From contig CAVPBN010000009.1 in assembly GCA_963701815.1 (NCBI GenBank), positions 1-64,000 of the forward strand: a stretch of 64,000 nucleotides of DNA. Direction: 5' to 3'. This DNA comes from AP-15 sp963701815 (lineage in GTDB: Bacteria > Pseudomonadota > Alphaproteobacteria > ATCC43930 > CGMCC-115725). A program made the position numbers and the translations under genes. Within the stretch, counting starts at the first letter, position 1, and every line of letters starts with the position of its first letter. Below the pieces are notes generated by a model. It saw only the letters and a list, made by a program, of their open reading frames with translations. It did no database searches and had not been told where the DNA came from. Shown piece after piece: positions 17,308-25,009 of the stretch.

Positions 17308-18225
17308 CTAGGGCGATGTGACCACGAAGCCGGCGCGCGGAAAATGGACACAGACCTCGCCGATCGCGGGATCGCTGCGCCGGATGACGATCTCATGTAT
17401 GCCCGACGTAACCAATTCGCCGATGACAGGATCGCGTCCGGTATCGTCCGGAGTAACGCTGACGACTTGGCCAGGCTTCCGGCCGATGGGATCTTTCGCG
17501 TCAGTGGATGCTTTAGCGATTGAGGTAGCGGTTCTGGCCACATCGAGCGCTTGTTCGGAGGTCATTGGTCTCCGTCTGCCGTGGCCGATTGCGGCAACCC
17601 GCTCGGCCCAGCTCAGCAGCCTTGGAAAGCCATCGAGCGGCGCGGCTGTTAGTCCGAAATTTTGTTTCAAGAACCAAATCGGATGGTAGGCGGCGAGGTC
17701 GGCAAGGCTAGCGGCGGAGCCCTGCAAAAATGATCGACTGTCAGCCAGGCTCTGGTCCAGCCAATCGAAATGCGCGCGCAGCTGATCGAGCAGGTTCGGC
17801 ACTGCCGCCATCATTGCGGCGGGGTCTATATTTCGGCCGGAGAATTTGGCTCGGTCTTCAAGAAATCCCTCGGGCAACGCGTCGGGCTTCTTCGCGAATG
17901 CGATGCTGGCAGCTGGGCTGAACGTTGTCTTCTCGGCCCACCAGGCAAGCGCGTCGGCCGCGCCGCGGCCGGCTGGATAAAAGCTCGGGGTGGGGTGCCG
18001 GCGCTCGAGTTCGCGCATGATCAACTGGCTATCGCAATAGATGTCCGCGCCGATCTGCAACACCGGCGTTTTACGGTAGCCTCCTGTCAGCGCCGTCAGG
18101 TCGGGTTTTGGCATAATCACGGGGATCTCCACCGATCCCCATGCCAGGCCCTTGAGACCAAGACCAATCCGAACTTTCTCCGAATAGGGAGAGATCTCGT
18201 AGTGATGCAGGATGATATCGGTCAT
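17308..18225 (-). CDS. glutathione S-transferase family protein with C-terminal extension
   Basis: A 305-residue protein. Residues 1-80 form a thioredoxin-like GST N-domain (HYEISPYSEKVRIGLGLKGL, with the cis-proline segment TPVLQIGADIYCDSQLIM). Residues about 85-225 are the helical GST C-domain. The last 80 residues (GQVVSVTPDDTGRDPVIGEL, EIVIRRSDPAIGEVCVHFPR) are an extra beta-rich segment not present in ordinary 200-230 residue GSTs. It probably conjugates or reduces electrophiles; no substrate can be named. It is divergent from a LysR regulator that likely controls it. Confidence 0.85.
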   Translation of the reverse strand: MTDIILHHYEISPYSEKVRIGLGLKGLAWGSVEIPVIMPKPDLTALTGGYRKTPVLQIGADIYCDSQLIMRELERRHPTPSFYPAGRGAADALAWWAEKTTFSPAASIAFAKKPDALPEGFLEDRAKFSGRNIDPAAMMAAVPNLLDQLRAHFDWLDQSLADSRSFLQGSAASLADLAAYHPIWFLKQNFGLTAAPLDGFPRLLSWAERVAAIGHGRRRPMTSEQALDVARTATSIAKASTDAKDPIGRKPGQVVSVTPDDTGRDPVIGELVTSGIHEIVIRRSDPAIGEVCVHFPRAGFVVTSP

Positions 18226-18309
18226 CGAGACGGCCTCGTTTTGGGATAGTGCGTCCCCTGGATATCAAGTGCGGGTATCGGACCAGCAAGCGATAGATTT
18301 GGCGGGTAG

Positions 18310-18326
18310 GTTTAGCTGCGCTAAAC
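18310..18326. promoter_or_regulatory. palindromic LysR-type operator
   Basis: GTTTAGCTGCGCTAAAC is a perfect 7-bp inverted repeat with a three-base centre and fits the T-N11-A pattern bound by LysR regulators. It lies 8 bases before the lysR start and about 85 bases before the GST start, in the 108-base divergent gap. This is where an autoregulating activator of the neighbouring gene would bind. Confidence 0.6.
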
Positions 18327-18333
18327 TCGTATC

Positions 18334-19224
18334 ATGATCAGACGCTTCGCGCTGCTGCAGACGTTCGTCGCCGTGGCGCGCGCCGGAAAGATGAAGCGAG
18401 CCGCCAATGAGTTGGCGTTGACGCCGGGCGCGGTCAGTCAACGCATTCGCCAGCTTGAGGAGGCGGCTGGACGCCGGCTGTTTAATCGGGTCCCCGCTGG
18501 TGTCGAACTCAACGCTGCCGGTGAAGCCATGTTTACCGCGCTTGCCGAGCCCTTTCGTGCGATCGAAGCGGTCGATCGCGAACTCGGCGGCCCGTCATCG
18601 AGCCGTGTGACGATGAGTACGATGCCGTCATTCGCGGCGACTTGGCTGGTGCCGCGACTCGCGATGTTCGCGCAACGTTATCCCGATATCGAAATTGCCG
18701 TGGAGACGGGCACCCGCCCGGTCGATCTGAGGCGAGAGCCGATCGATTTGGCAATCCGGCATGGGTTGGGAAAGTACCCTGGCTTTGAAGCCACCTGGCT
18801 CGTTGCTCCCGAACTCATTGTCGTCGCGAGCCCCGACCTGCTTAAAGACCGTGCCCCCCTCAAGGGGCCGGCCGATTGCCTGGCATTTCCTCTGCTCCAC
18901 GACTTCAATCGCCAGGATTGGCCACTTTGGTTCGAGGCCCAGGCAATAGCCGCGCCGAACTGTAAAAAGGGCTCAGCGTTTTCGGAAAGCCACCTGGTTG
19001 TGCGCGCGGCTGTCGCGGGACAAGGGTTGGCGCTAGTGCGGGATATTTACGCCGAGGACGACCTTCGATCGAAGAAGCTGGTAAAGCCGCTCACGGTGAA
19101 TTGGCCTGTGCAATTCGCCTATTACGTGGTCGCGACATCCGAAACGCTGCAAAAGCCTGCGGTCCGGCGATTTAGGGATTGGTTAATCGAAGAGGCGCGA
19201 CACGAAATCTCGTCGCCCACCTGA
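18334..19224 (+). CDS. LysR-family transcriptional regulator (GcvA-like)
   Basis: A 296-residue regulator. The winged helix-turn-helix is at residues about 3-62 (FVAVARAGKMKRAANELALT, PGAVSQRIRQLEEAAGRRLF). The periplasmic-binding-like effector domain begins near residue 90 (SSRVTMSTMPSFAATWLVPR) and contains the GcvA-group segment PVDLRREPIDLAIRHGLG. It is transcribed away from the GST gene and a perfect palindrome lies between them, so it probably regulates GST and itself. The effector is unknown. Confidence 0.88.
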   Translation: MIRRFALLQTFVAVARAGKMKRAANELALTPGAVSQRIRQLEEAAGRRLFNRVPAGVELNAAGEAMFTALAEPFRAIEAVDRELGGPSSSRVTMSTMPSFAATWLVPRLAMFAQRYPDIEIAVETGTRPVDLRREPIDLAIRHGLGKYPGFEATWLVAPELIVVASPDLLKDRAPLKGPADCLAFPLLHDFNRQDWPLWFEAQAIAAPNCKKGSAFSESHLVVRAAVAGQGLALVRDIYAEDDLRSKKLVKPLTVNWPVQFAYYVVATSETLQKPAVRRFRDWLIEEARHEISSPT

Positions 19225-19466
19225 CGATAGTCCTCGCCGAAAGAATTCCGAACGGGTTGGTAATTGACGTCGGGAGCGCCTTAAACGCCTCCACGATCGC
19301 CGAGCGGACGGCCGTCTGCCCGGTGTAGAGGGTGCCATGCGGCTCTCGGCCTCTCGTAACCTCCCAGACGCAATCGTCGGTCATCAGCGCCAACGCGCCG
19401 TCGACATCGTGTCGGTTCCCACGGCTCCAGAAAGCGATCCACAAATGTGTCGTCGTAGCGCGCCAT
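19172..19466 (-). pseudogene. NTF2/SnoaL-like protein remnant, frameshifted
   Basis: From ATG 19466 the first codons give MARYDDTFVDRFLE. After a frame change near 19415 the sequence NRHDVDGALALMTDDCVWEV and then YTGQTAVRSAIVEAFKALP is a standard NTF2/SnoaL-like alpha+beta barrel start. The conserved second half is not recognisable, and the frame ends inside the 3' end of the convergent lysR gene. The fragment is about 98 codons against the usual 120-140. Probably inactive. Confidence 0.65.
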
Positions 19467-19495
19467 TTCGGCTCCTCTCGATCTCCCGCAAGCAG

Positions 19496-20290
19496 TCAGC
19501 GAGGTACTGCGCCAGCGCCGACAAACTCGGCAACGGCGCGGGTAACGGCTTCGGGCTGCTCCAACAGCAGAAAGTGTCCCGCACGAGGCAGGTCGATAAC
19601 CCGGACGCGCTCGCCGAATTGCTCGCGGAGCGCGTGGCCATTGCCCGGCGGAGCCGCTTCATCATCGAGCCCCTGGATCACGAGAAGCGGGGCTGTTCCG
19701 GCACCCCACCAATCTTCGAGCGCCATACCCCGGCTGGTCGCGAGGTGGGCGAGATGCACCGCCGGCCAGCATTCGACCTGCGCAAGTATTTTCGGATCCG
19801 ACGCCGGCGACAGCCAGCGCGCCCCCAGCACGGTGACGCAATCGCTGCCGTTCATCTTGACTTCCGTAGCGTTGCGAAAGGACGTGCCTAGTGGCGTTGC
19901 GGGTCCGATGAGACCGCCCGCAGCAAGCAAAGTCACGCTGCGCACCAGCGAGGGCCGGTCCACCGCCAGGCAGCGAGCGACCCGATTGCCGAAGGCATGG
20001 CCGACGAGGTGCGCCGGACCGCAATCCACAGCTTCGAGGACCCCAGCCACATCGGCGGCCAAATCGTGCACAGTTATGCCGTCGAGCGAGCCGCGGCTCT
20101 CTCCAGTACCGCGCATGTTAATGGAGATGGTTTGCAACCCTCCGGCAGCGAGCACGCGCGCCAGATCGTCAAAATAACCGGTGCTGCAGCCGGCATTCGC
20201 GAGCAACACAACCGGGGTGCCGGAACCGTAAAGGGTGCATTCGAGCGTCGCGCCGCTGACTTCGATGTTTCGGTGCTGCTGCAATCTCAC
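19496..20290 (-). CDS. alpha/beta hydrolase-fold protein lacking the nucleophilic serine
   Basis: 264 residues with an alpha/beta hydrolase core: the oxyanion-hole strand VVLLANAGCSTGYFDDL, INMRGTGES, the nucleophile elbow LVGHAFGNRVARCLA, a late acidic segment LLVIQGLDDEAAPPGN and the catalytic His in RAGHFLLLEQPEAV. The elbow reads G-H-A-F-G, with alanine where GxSxG hydrolases have the nucleophile, so classical ester hydrolysis is not expected. Such Ser-less forms exist in the superfamily and may act as cofactor-free lyases or binding proteins. It lies downstream of nothing obvious on its strand. Confidence 0.82.
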   Translation of the reverse strand: MRLQQHRNIEVSGATLECTLYGSGTPVVLLANAGCSTGYFDDLARVLAAGGLQTISINMRGTGESRGSLDGITVHDLAADVAGVLEAVDCGPAHLVGHAFGNRVARCLAVDRPSLVRSVTLLAAGGLIGPATPLGTSFRNATEVKMNGSDCVTVLGARWLSPASDPKILAQVECWPAVHLAHLATSRGMALEDWWGAGTAPLLVIQGLDDEAAPPGNGHALREQFGERVRVIDLPRAGHFLLLEQPEAVTRAVAEFVGAGAVPR

Positions 20291-20459
20291 TCTCCCGCGA
20301 GTCGGCTGACGTTAGGTGCCTAAAGCGTCTCGTGGCGGGCGGATCACCGTCCTGAGCGCTCGCGATCAGATGTAGTGGAACCAAGCCGCTGTTGCTGGCC
20401 AAAACCGGACTCCATCCCCAAAAGGGCGTCTGGTCCGGGGAGCGGCAGCGAGTATTATC

Positions 20460-21227
20460 GTGCCCATGTCGCTCGACTTTGCGGAATGCGATCGGGCGCG
20501 CTTGGCGCGAGACGCGGCCTATGACGGGCGGTTCTATACCGGCGTCCACACCACGGGCATCTACTGCCGTCCGGTCTGTCCGGTGCGCCCCGCCCGGTCG
20601 GCCAACGTTTCGTTCTTCCCGTCGGCCGCCGCGGCGGAGGCGGCCGGCTTCCGCCCATGCCTGCGCTGCCGGCCCGAAACCGCTCCCTTTTCCAGCGCCT
20701 GGATCGGCAGCCGAGCGACCGTCGAGCGGGCGCTGCGGCTCATCGCCGAGGAGGGAGCACTCGATCAGGAGGGAGCCACTGTGGAGCGCCTGGCCCAGCG
20801 CCTCGGCGTGGGGTCAAGGCAGCTGACGCGACTATTCGCGCGTTATCTCCAGGCTAGTCCTTCAAAAGTGGCAAGGACCGCACGCGTGCAGCGAGCCAAA
20901 CGCCTCCTCGACGAGACCAGCCTGCCGATGACCGAGATCGCGATGCGGGCGGGCTTCGGGAGCCTGCGACGGTTCAACTCCGTCTTTGCCGAAGTCTACG
21001 GCAGGCCGCCGACCGAGATTCGCCGCACGCGGCGATCGGCCGAATGCCGCCAGCGCAGTCTCGGCCCGAACCCTGACCTGCCGTGCGCCGGCCGTGCCGC
21101 GGAGCTGCTCGATGCTGTCGGTGTACATGGCCGAGCGCGGGCGCCCGGTCCCGAGATTGCCGCCGCTCGATCAGAACGGGTGCGGTCCCTCGACCCTGAT
21201 ATCGCCCGCGTAAAACCCTCACCGTAA
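20460..21227 (+). pseudogene. Ada-type zinc/AraC regulator truncated before its glycosylase domain
   Basis: The N-terminal Ada zinc domain is clear: GRFYTGVHTTGIYCRPVCPV and FRPCLRCRPE, giving Cys36, Cys40, Cys67 and Cys70, of which one accepts methyl groups from DNA phosphotriesters. An AraC-type double helix-turn-helix follows (LAQRLGVGSRQLTRLFARYL, MTEIAMRAGFGSLRRFNSVF). In full-length relatives (about 480 residues) an AlkA DNA glycosylase follows. Here family homology ends near 21035, and the rest of the frame is antisense to a duplicated piece of thiolase. The methyl-sensing part could still function. Confidence 0.82.
21047..21208 (-). pseudogene. duplicated C-terminal thiolase fragment
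   Basis: About 160 bases encode on the minus strand AMYTDSIEQLRGTAGARQVR and RAETALAAFG, nearly the same as codons near the end of the thiolase gene at 21280. The two DNA copies (21047-21208 and about 21335-21497) agree at most positions. It looks like the last remains of a second thiolase gene that replaced or interrupted the 3' half of the Ada-type gene. Confidence 0.7.
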
Positions 21228-21279
21228 TCAACCCCTGGGAGGCGCCGTAAAGCGCGGTGATCTCCAGTGTCACAGGTCG

Positions 21280-22596
21280 TCAGCTCGAGGATTTGCCGAA
21301 CATGATCCAGCCGCCGCTGCTTGGCGTGGTGAAGGCCGCCAGCGCCGTCTCCGCCCGCACCGTGACCTGTCGTGCGCCGGCGGTGCCGCGGAGCTGCTCG
21401 ATGCTGTCGGTGTACATGGCCGTACGGCAGCGCCCGGTCCCCAGATTGCCGCCGCTCGAGCAGAACGGGTGCGGCCCCTCGACCCGGATATCGCCGGCAT
21501 AGAACGCGAAGGCGTCGCCGCGTTTGACGCCGTGCCACTGGAAGCCCTCGAGGAAGAACTGCGCCATCGGCGCATAGCCGTCGTACGGATTGAAGATATC
21601 GACGTCACTGGGTGCGAGCCCGGCGCCCTCGTACATCCGCTTGGCGGCGCGGTCGGTCCAGTCCTCGATCTCGTCCAGATCTTCCTGAGTGCTGCGCTTT
21701 CTGAAATTGTGCTGCGAGTGATTGAGCACATAGACCGGCGGCTGCCGCATGTCGCGGGCGCGCTCGGCAGTCGTAAAGAGATACGCGGTCGATGCATTGA
21801 CCGGCCGGTCGCAGTCCCAGAGGCGGAGCGGGTTCAGGATGTAGCGCGAATTGACGTAATCCTCGATCGTCAACTGCGGCACCTTGTGGGTGGCGTTGTA
21901 CCCCCAGGGCGTGAGCAACCCGTTCCTGTGCTGGTTGACGACGAAGGGGGCGAGGTCGTCGTGCCTGCCGCCGTATTTCAGGCAGTACTGATTGTGCGGG
22001 AAGATGTTGATGAAATCGTTGCCGCCGTGATTGCCCCAGGGTGCGGTCCATTGGCGGGCGCCGCGGGCGTAGTCGTCGGCGTTCTCGCCACCGCGACGAT
22101 AGCGGCCTTCGAGATTGCCGGTCGGGTAGATGACGAGACAGGTGTGGCACTGGCCGTCACCCACGGCCTGGGCCGCCATGCCCACCATTTCGCTGATGGT
22201 CGGCACGCCGGTCGGCGCAAATTTGACGTTGGGCAGGCGCAGCTGCGCGATCAGCCACTGCGCGTTGACCAGAGTGAGCCCCCACTCCGAATCATAGGGC
22301 GGGGCGAAGTAGGGCCGGGGCGCCCACTGCGACGCGGAGCCGCCGCTGCCGCCGGCAATATGGCTGTCGCAGCAGATCACACCCTCGATCTGATCCGGCG
22401 TGACGCCTGCCTCATCCATCGCCTTTTGGCAGGCCAGGATCGAGTAGGCGCCCACCGTCTGGTCCATCGAGACTTCGTCCCAGCGGCGGTCGACCGGCGA
22501 ATGTCCGACACCCGCCACCGCGACCTTGCCGCGGTGCTCCCAAACGCCGAGCCCATCCTTGTCTCGCCGCCACTGATACCCGGCTGATGCGGCCAT
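21280..22596 (-). CDS. thiolase-superfamily lipid-transfer (SCP-x/Ltp-like) protein
   Basis: 438 residues with thiolase-fold landmarks: VAVAGVGHSPVDRRW at the start, SILACQKAMDEAGVTPDQIE, GVICCDSHIAGG, an acyl-CoA-binding stretch and the C-terminal GPHPFCSSGGNLGTGR. This matches lipid-transfer thiolases such as the Ltp retro-aldolases, which need a DUF35 OB-fold partner. The partner gene lies two genes upstream on the same strand (23828-24238), with a serine hydrolase between. It likely cleaves a carbon-carbon bond in a CoA-linked, perhaps steroid- or branched-acid-derived, substrate; that substrate is inference. Confidence 0.85.
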   Translation of the reverse strand: MAASAGYQWRRDKDGLGVWEHRGKVAVAGVGHSPVDRRWDEVSMDQTVGAYSILACQKAMDEAGVTPDQIEGVICCDSHIAGGSGGSASQWAPRPYFAPPYDSEWGLTLVNAQWLIAQLRLPNVKFAPTGVPTISEMVGMAAQAVGDGQCHTCLVIYPTGNLEGRYRRGGENADDYARGARQWTAPWGNHGGNDFINIFPHNQYCLKYGGRHDDLAPFVVNQHRNGLLTPWGYNATHKVPQLTIEDYVNSRYILNPLRLWDCDRPVNASTAYLFTTAERARDMRQPPVYVLNHSQHNFRKRSTQEDLDEIEDWTDRAAKRMYEGAGLAPSDVDIFNPYDGYAPMAQFFLEGFQWHGVKRGDAFAFYAGDIRVEGPHPFCSSGGNLGTGRCRTAMYTDSIEQLRGTAGARQVTVRAETALAAFTTPSSGGWIMFGKSSS

Positions 22597-22662
22597 GGCT
22601 CTCCCTTTCCTCTCATGCCGTGGCGGTAAAGTTGGTATGCGCCGCAGGGCGGCGCTTCCAGC

Positions 22663-23819
22663 TCACGCCGGCGGCGGAACCGCCCTCAAGACATCCCTGA
22701 AGATGCCGTACTGAACCTTGAACGCTTCCGGACTGTAGTCCTGGTAGTATCCCGCCGTCACCGCGACGACGAAATCAAGCTCCGGGACGATGCGAAGCGA
22801 CTGCCCACCTCGACCGAGCGCGCCAATCCAGTGGACCTCACGCCCCTTGCGCAGGAAGGGCCGTCCGAGCCACCAGAGATACCCATAGGATTGGTTGTCT
22901 GTGGCCTCTAACTTCCGTGTCGTCGAGACCTCGATCCAGCCTTTAGACACGATCTGACGGTCGTTCCAACGCCCGCCCGCGAGCACGAGTTGCCCGATTT
23001 TCGCCATGTCGCGCGGGCGCAGACGCAATCCCCCGCCGGCATCGCTATCTCCCCTGACCCGATCCAATCGACGCCGGTAATGCCCAAAGGCTCGAACAAC
23101 GTCTCGCGCGCAAATTCGTCGAGGGCGCGTCCGGTGGCCTTACGCATGATGGCCGACAGGAGCGTCAGCGCCCCGGTGTTGTAGAAGAACTCTTGTCCTG
23201 GCGGGGCCGTCACCGGAAGACCGAGGACGTAACGGCACGGATCGGACGCCATATGCATGCGCACTTCATCATTGTCGTCCTCGTTGCTCGGGATGGCCTC
23301 GACCCACTTCAGACCTATCGACATGGTGAGCGCGTGCGCCAGCTGGATGCGTTCCTTCTCAGGGGTGCGCAAATCGGATAACTCGGGAAAGAAATTGAAG
23401 ATCGGTTCGTTGACGCTGCGTATCAGCCCGCGATCTACCGCGATCCCTAGTGCGAGCGACGTGACACTCTTTGTGGCCGACTTGATGTTATGCAGGGTAT
23501 CAGCGTCAAAGGTGACGCTTTCCACCCGGCGGCCATTGATCTCGTCGGAACCCTCGAAATACCGCTCAAACACCAGCTTGCCACCGCGTGCGACCAGGAC
23601 GGAGTGCACATTGGCGCTCGAAGCCACGAGCCGGTCAGCCATCCTGCACAGCGCATCGTGATCGACGAGCTTGTCGTCATTGACGGAAACGACGGGCCAG
23701 CCGTCATCTCGCGCGACCGGAACACCGCAGCCGTCAGGCGGGGCCGCGTATACCGGCAACGCGGTGAGCGGTGCCAGCGCACCTCCACCGAGAAGTGAGA
23801 CAAACTGACGCCGTCTCAT
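22663..23819 (-). pseudogene. beta-lactamase-family serine hydrolase (NylB-like), frameshifted, Tat-type signal
   Basis: Starts at ATG 23819 with MRRRQFVSLLGGGALAPLTA, a twin-arginine-like signal ending at an AxA site, so the product is probably exported. The active-site SxxK is in NIKSATKSVTSLALG, and YNTGALTLLSAIM holds the Tyr motif. A late WWLGRPFLRKGREVHWIGAL and GRGGQSLRIVPELDFVVAVT complete the domain. The frame breaks near 23045, between LGITGVDWIGSGE and GLRLRPRDMAKIGQL, by a single-base indel. Relatives include 6-aminohexanoate oligomer hydrolases. It lies in line with the thiolase and DUF35 genes and may act on their precursor substrate. Confidence 0.83.
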
Positions 23820-23827
23820 TCGATCCG

Positions 23828-24238
23828 CTAACCCACGACCCGCCACTCGTGGATCAGCTGGCCTGGGGCCACCTCCTCGAACGTCACCTCGACGGCCGCG
23901 CCCACCGGCGCCTGGTAGGGCGGGGTGCCCGGGAGATTGGAATAGAAATTGACCCGCGGGTCCGCGTCCAAGGTCACCATTGCCAGGTTGTAGGGCTGAT
24001 CGGGCATGCGCCGGTTGAGGCGGCCATCCTCGATCACGATGTAGGTCGCGATATGGCCTCTTCCCTCGACCTCTTTCCAGGTCAGACCGGCGGCCGAACT
24101 GCAGAATTGGCAGGCCTGCTGCGGCGGGTATTGCAGCCGGTCGCATTGAGCGCAGTGCTGCAGGACGAGCCGCTTTTGATTGACGGCGTCCCAGAAGGGC
24201 TTGCTCAAGGCGTCGGCGACGGGGATCAGCTTTGGCAT
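23828..24238 (-). CDS. DUF35 OB-fold protein with zinc ribbon, thiolase partner
   Basis: 136 residues. The N-terminal zinc ribbon has LQHCAQCDRLQYPPQQACQF with paired cysteines (CxxC...CxxC), followed by the OB-fold (RGHIATYIVIEDGRLNRRMP, YNLAMVTLDADPRVNFYSNL). DUF35 proteins form complexes with SCP-x-like thiolases, where they bind CoA and are needed for activity; the thiolase at 21280-22596 is the natural partner. Only 8 bases separate its stop from the next gene's start. Its 5' end (start codon and ribosome site) has been duplicated around a small repeat insertion at 24259-24351, leaving this copy intact. Confidence 0.85.
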   Translation of the reverse strand: MPKLIPVADALSKPFWDAVNQKRLVLQHCAQCDRLQYPPQQACQFCSSAAGLTWKEVEGRGHIATYIVIEDGRLNRRMPDQPYNLAMVTLDADPRVNFYSNLPGTPPYQAPVGAAVEVTFEEVAPGQLIHEWRVVG

Positions 24239-24403
24239 CGTTTCCTCGGAGCCTGACGTTTATTGGGTCCCTGCGCAGGCAGGGATCCATCGTGCAACCA
24301 CTCGATCGCCGGCGAAAGGGGTTCCTGCCTGCGCAGGAACCCCGAATTGCCCCGCACGGCACCGACGGGGATCAGCTTCGGCATCGTTTCCTCAAAGCCT
24401 GAC
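24218..24403. repeat. insertion of a 93-bp repeat flanked by 40-bp direct duplications
   Basis: A repeat unit with a strong hairpin (GGTTCCTGCCTGCGCAGGAA at about 24330) occupies 24259-24351. Its flanks, 24218-24257 and 24364-24403, are direct repeats matching at 37 of 40 positions. Both contain the DUF35 start codon and ribosome site, so insertion recreated a complete 5' end. The outer copy yields only a short dead ORF (MPKLIPVGAVRG...). Confidence 0.7.
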
Positions 24404-24525
24404 CGGAAATGAATTTTACCGGATTTCCGCAACTTCTACCAGCGCGCGGTCGACGCAACTCGCTGGCATTGGCGGGCGAGGTGCGGCATCCCAACAGCAG
24501 GTCCCTGCCCCATGTCGCCGCCGCA

Positions 24526-24810
24526 CTACGGCGACAGGGATGGGTAAAGATCAGCCCAATGCGGGTTTTCGCGTTCAACCAGATTGATTTTCCAGTCGCG
24601 CTTCCACTTCTTGATTTGCCGTTCGCGGACCAGCGCTGTCTCGAGGCGTTCATGGGCTTCGAACCACACGAGACGGTCCACGCCGTATATGGCGGTAAAG
24701 CCGGGCATGGCGCGTGTTTTGTGCTGCCAAACGCGGCGCGCGAGTTCGAAGGTCGAACCGACGTAGAGAGTGCCATACGGTTTAGAGGCGAGGAGATAGA
24801 CGAACGGCAT
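24526..24810 (-). CDS. GIY-YIG nuclease-domain protein
   Basis: 94 residues starting MPFVYLLASKPYGTLYVGST, with the GIY-YIG strands present as YLL and LYVGS, then RRVWQHKTRAMPGFTAIYGV (conserved Arg and His) and the Glu in VRERQIKKWKRDWKINLVE. This is the small stand-alone UPF0213-like form common in alphaproteobacteria. The fold is that of DNA-cutting enzymes but the role of these short members is unknown. It lies between two copies of a small repeat and appears to be transcribed alone. Confidence 0.88.
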   Translation of the reverse strand: MPFVYLLASKPYGTLYVGSTFELARRVWQHKTRAMPGFTAIYGVDRLVWFEAHERLETALVRERQIKKWKRDWKINLVERENPHWADLYPSLSP

Positions 24811-24904
24811 CGTGCGGACCGGAATATGTATCCCTGCCGGAGTTTATCCTCGGGCCGGCCGCAGGCCGGACCCGTGGGCAGGGACCAAATAGCAGGTTTT
24901 CCTC

Positions 24905-24997
24905 TTTATCGGTTCCCTGCGAAGACAGGGACCCATCGTGCAACCGCTCGGTCGCTGGCGGAATGGGTTCCTGCCTGCGCAGGAACCCCGAATTGCC
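24905..24997. repeat. second copy of the CCTGCGCAGG hairpin repeat
   Basis: About 93 bases closely matching 24259-24351, in the same orientation, including the ATCGTGCAACC core and the GGTTCCTGCCTGCGCAGGAA hairpin followed by CCCGAATTGCC. It lies just downstream of the thiamine-diphosphate enzyme gene (stop at 25010), where the hairpin could act as a transcription terminator for that minus-strand gene. It lacks the 40-bp flanking duplication. Confidence 0.7.
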
Positions 24998-25009
24998 GAC
25001 CCAGTGTCA

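Noticed and set aside
24259..24997. CRISPR or direct-repeat array from the CCTGCGCAGG units
   Set aside because: Only two copies about 650 bases apart with a gene between; each is a hairpin rather than a spacer array.
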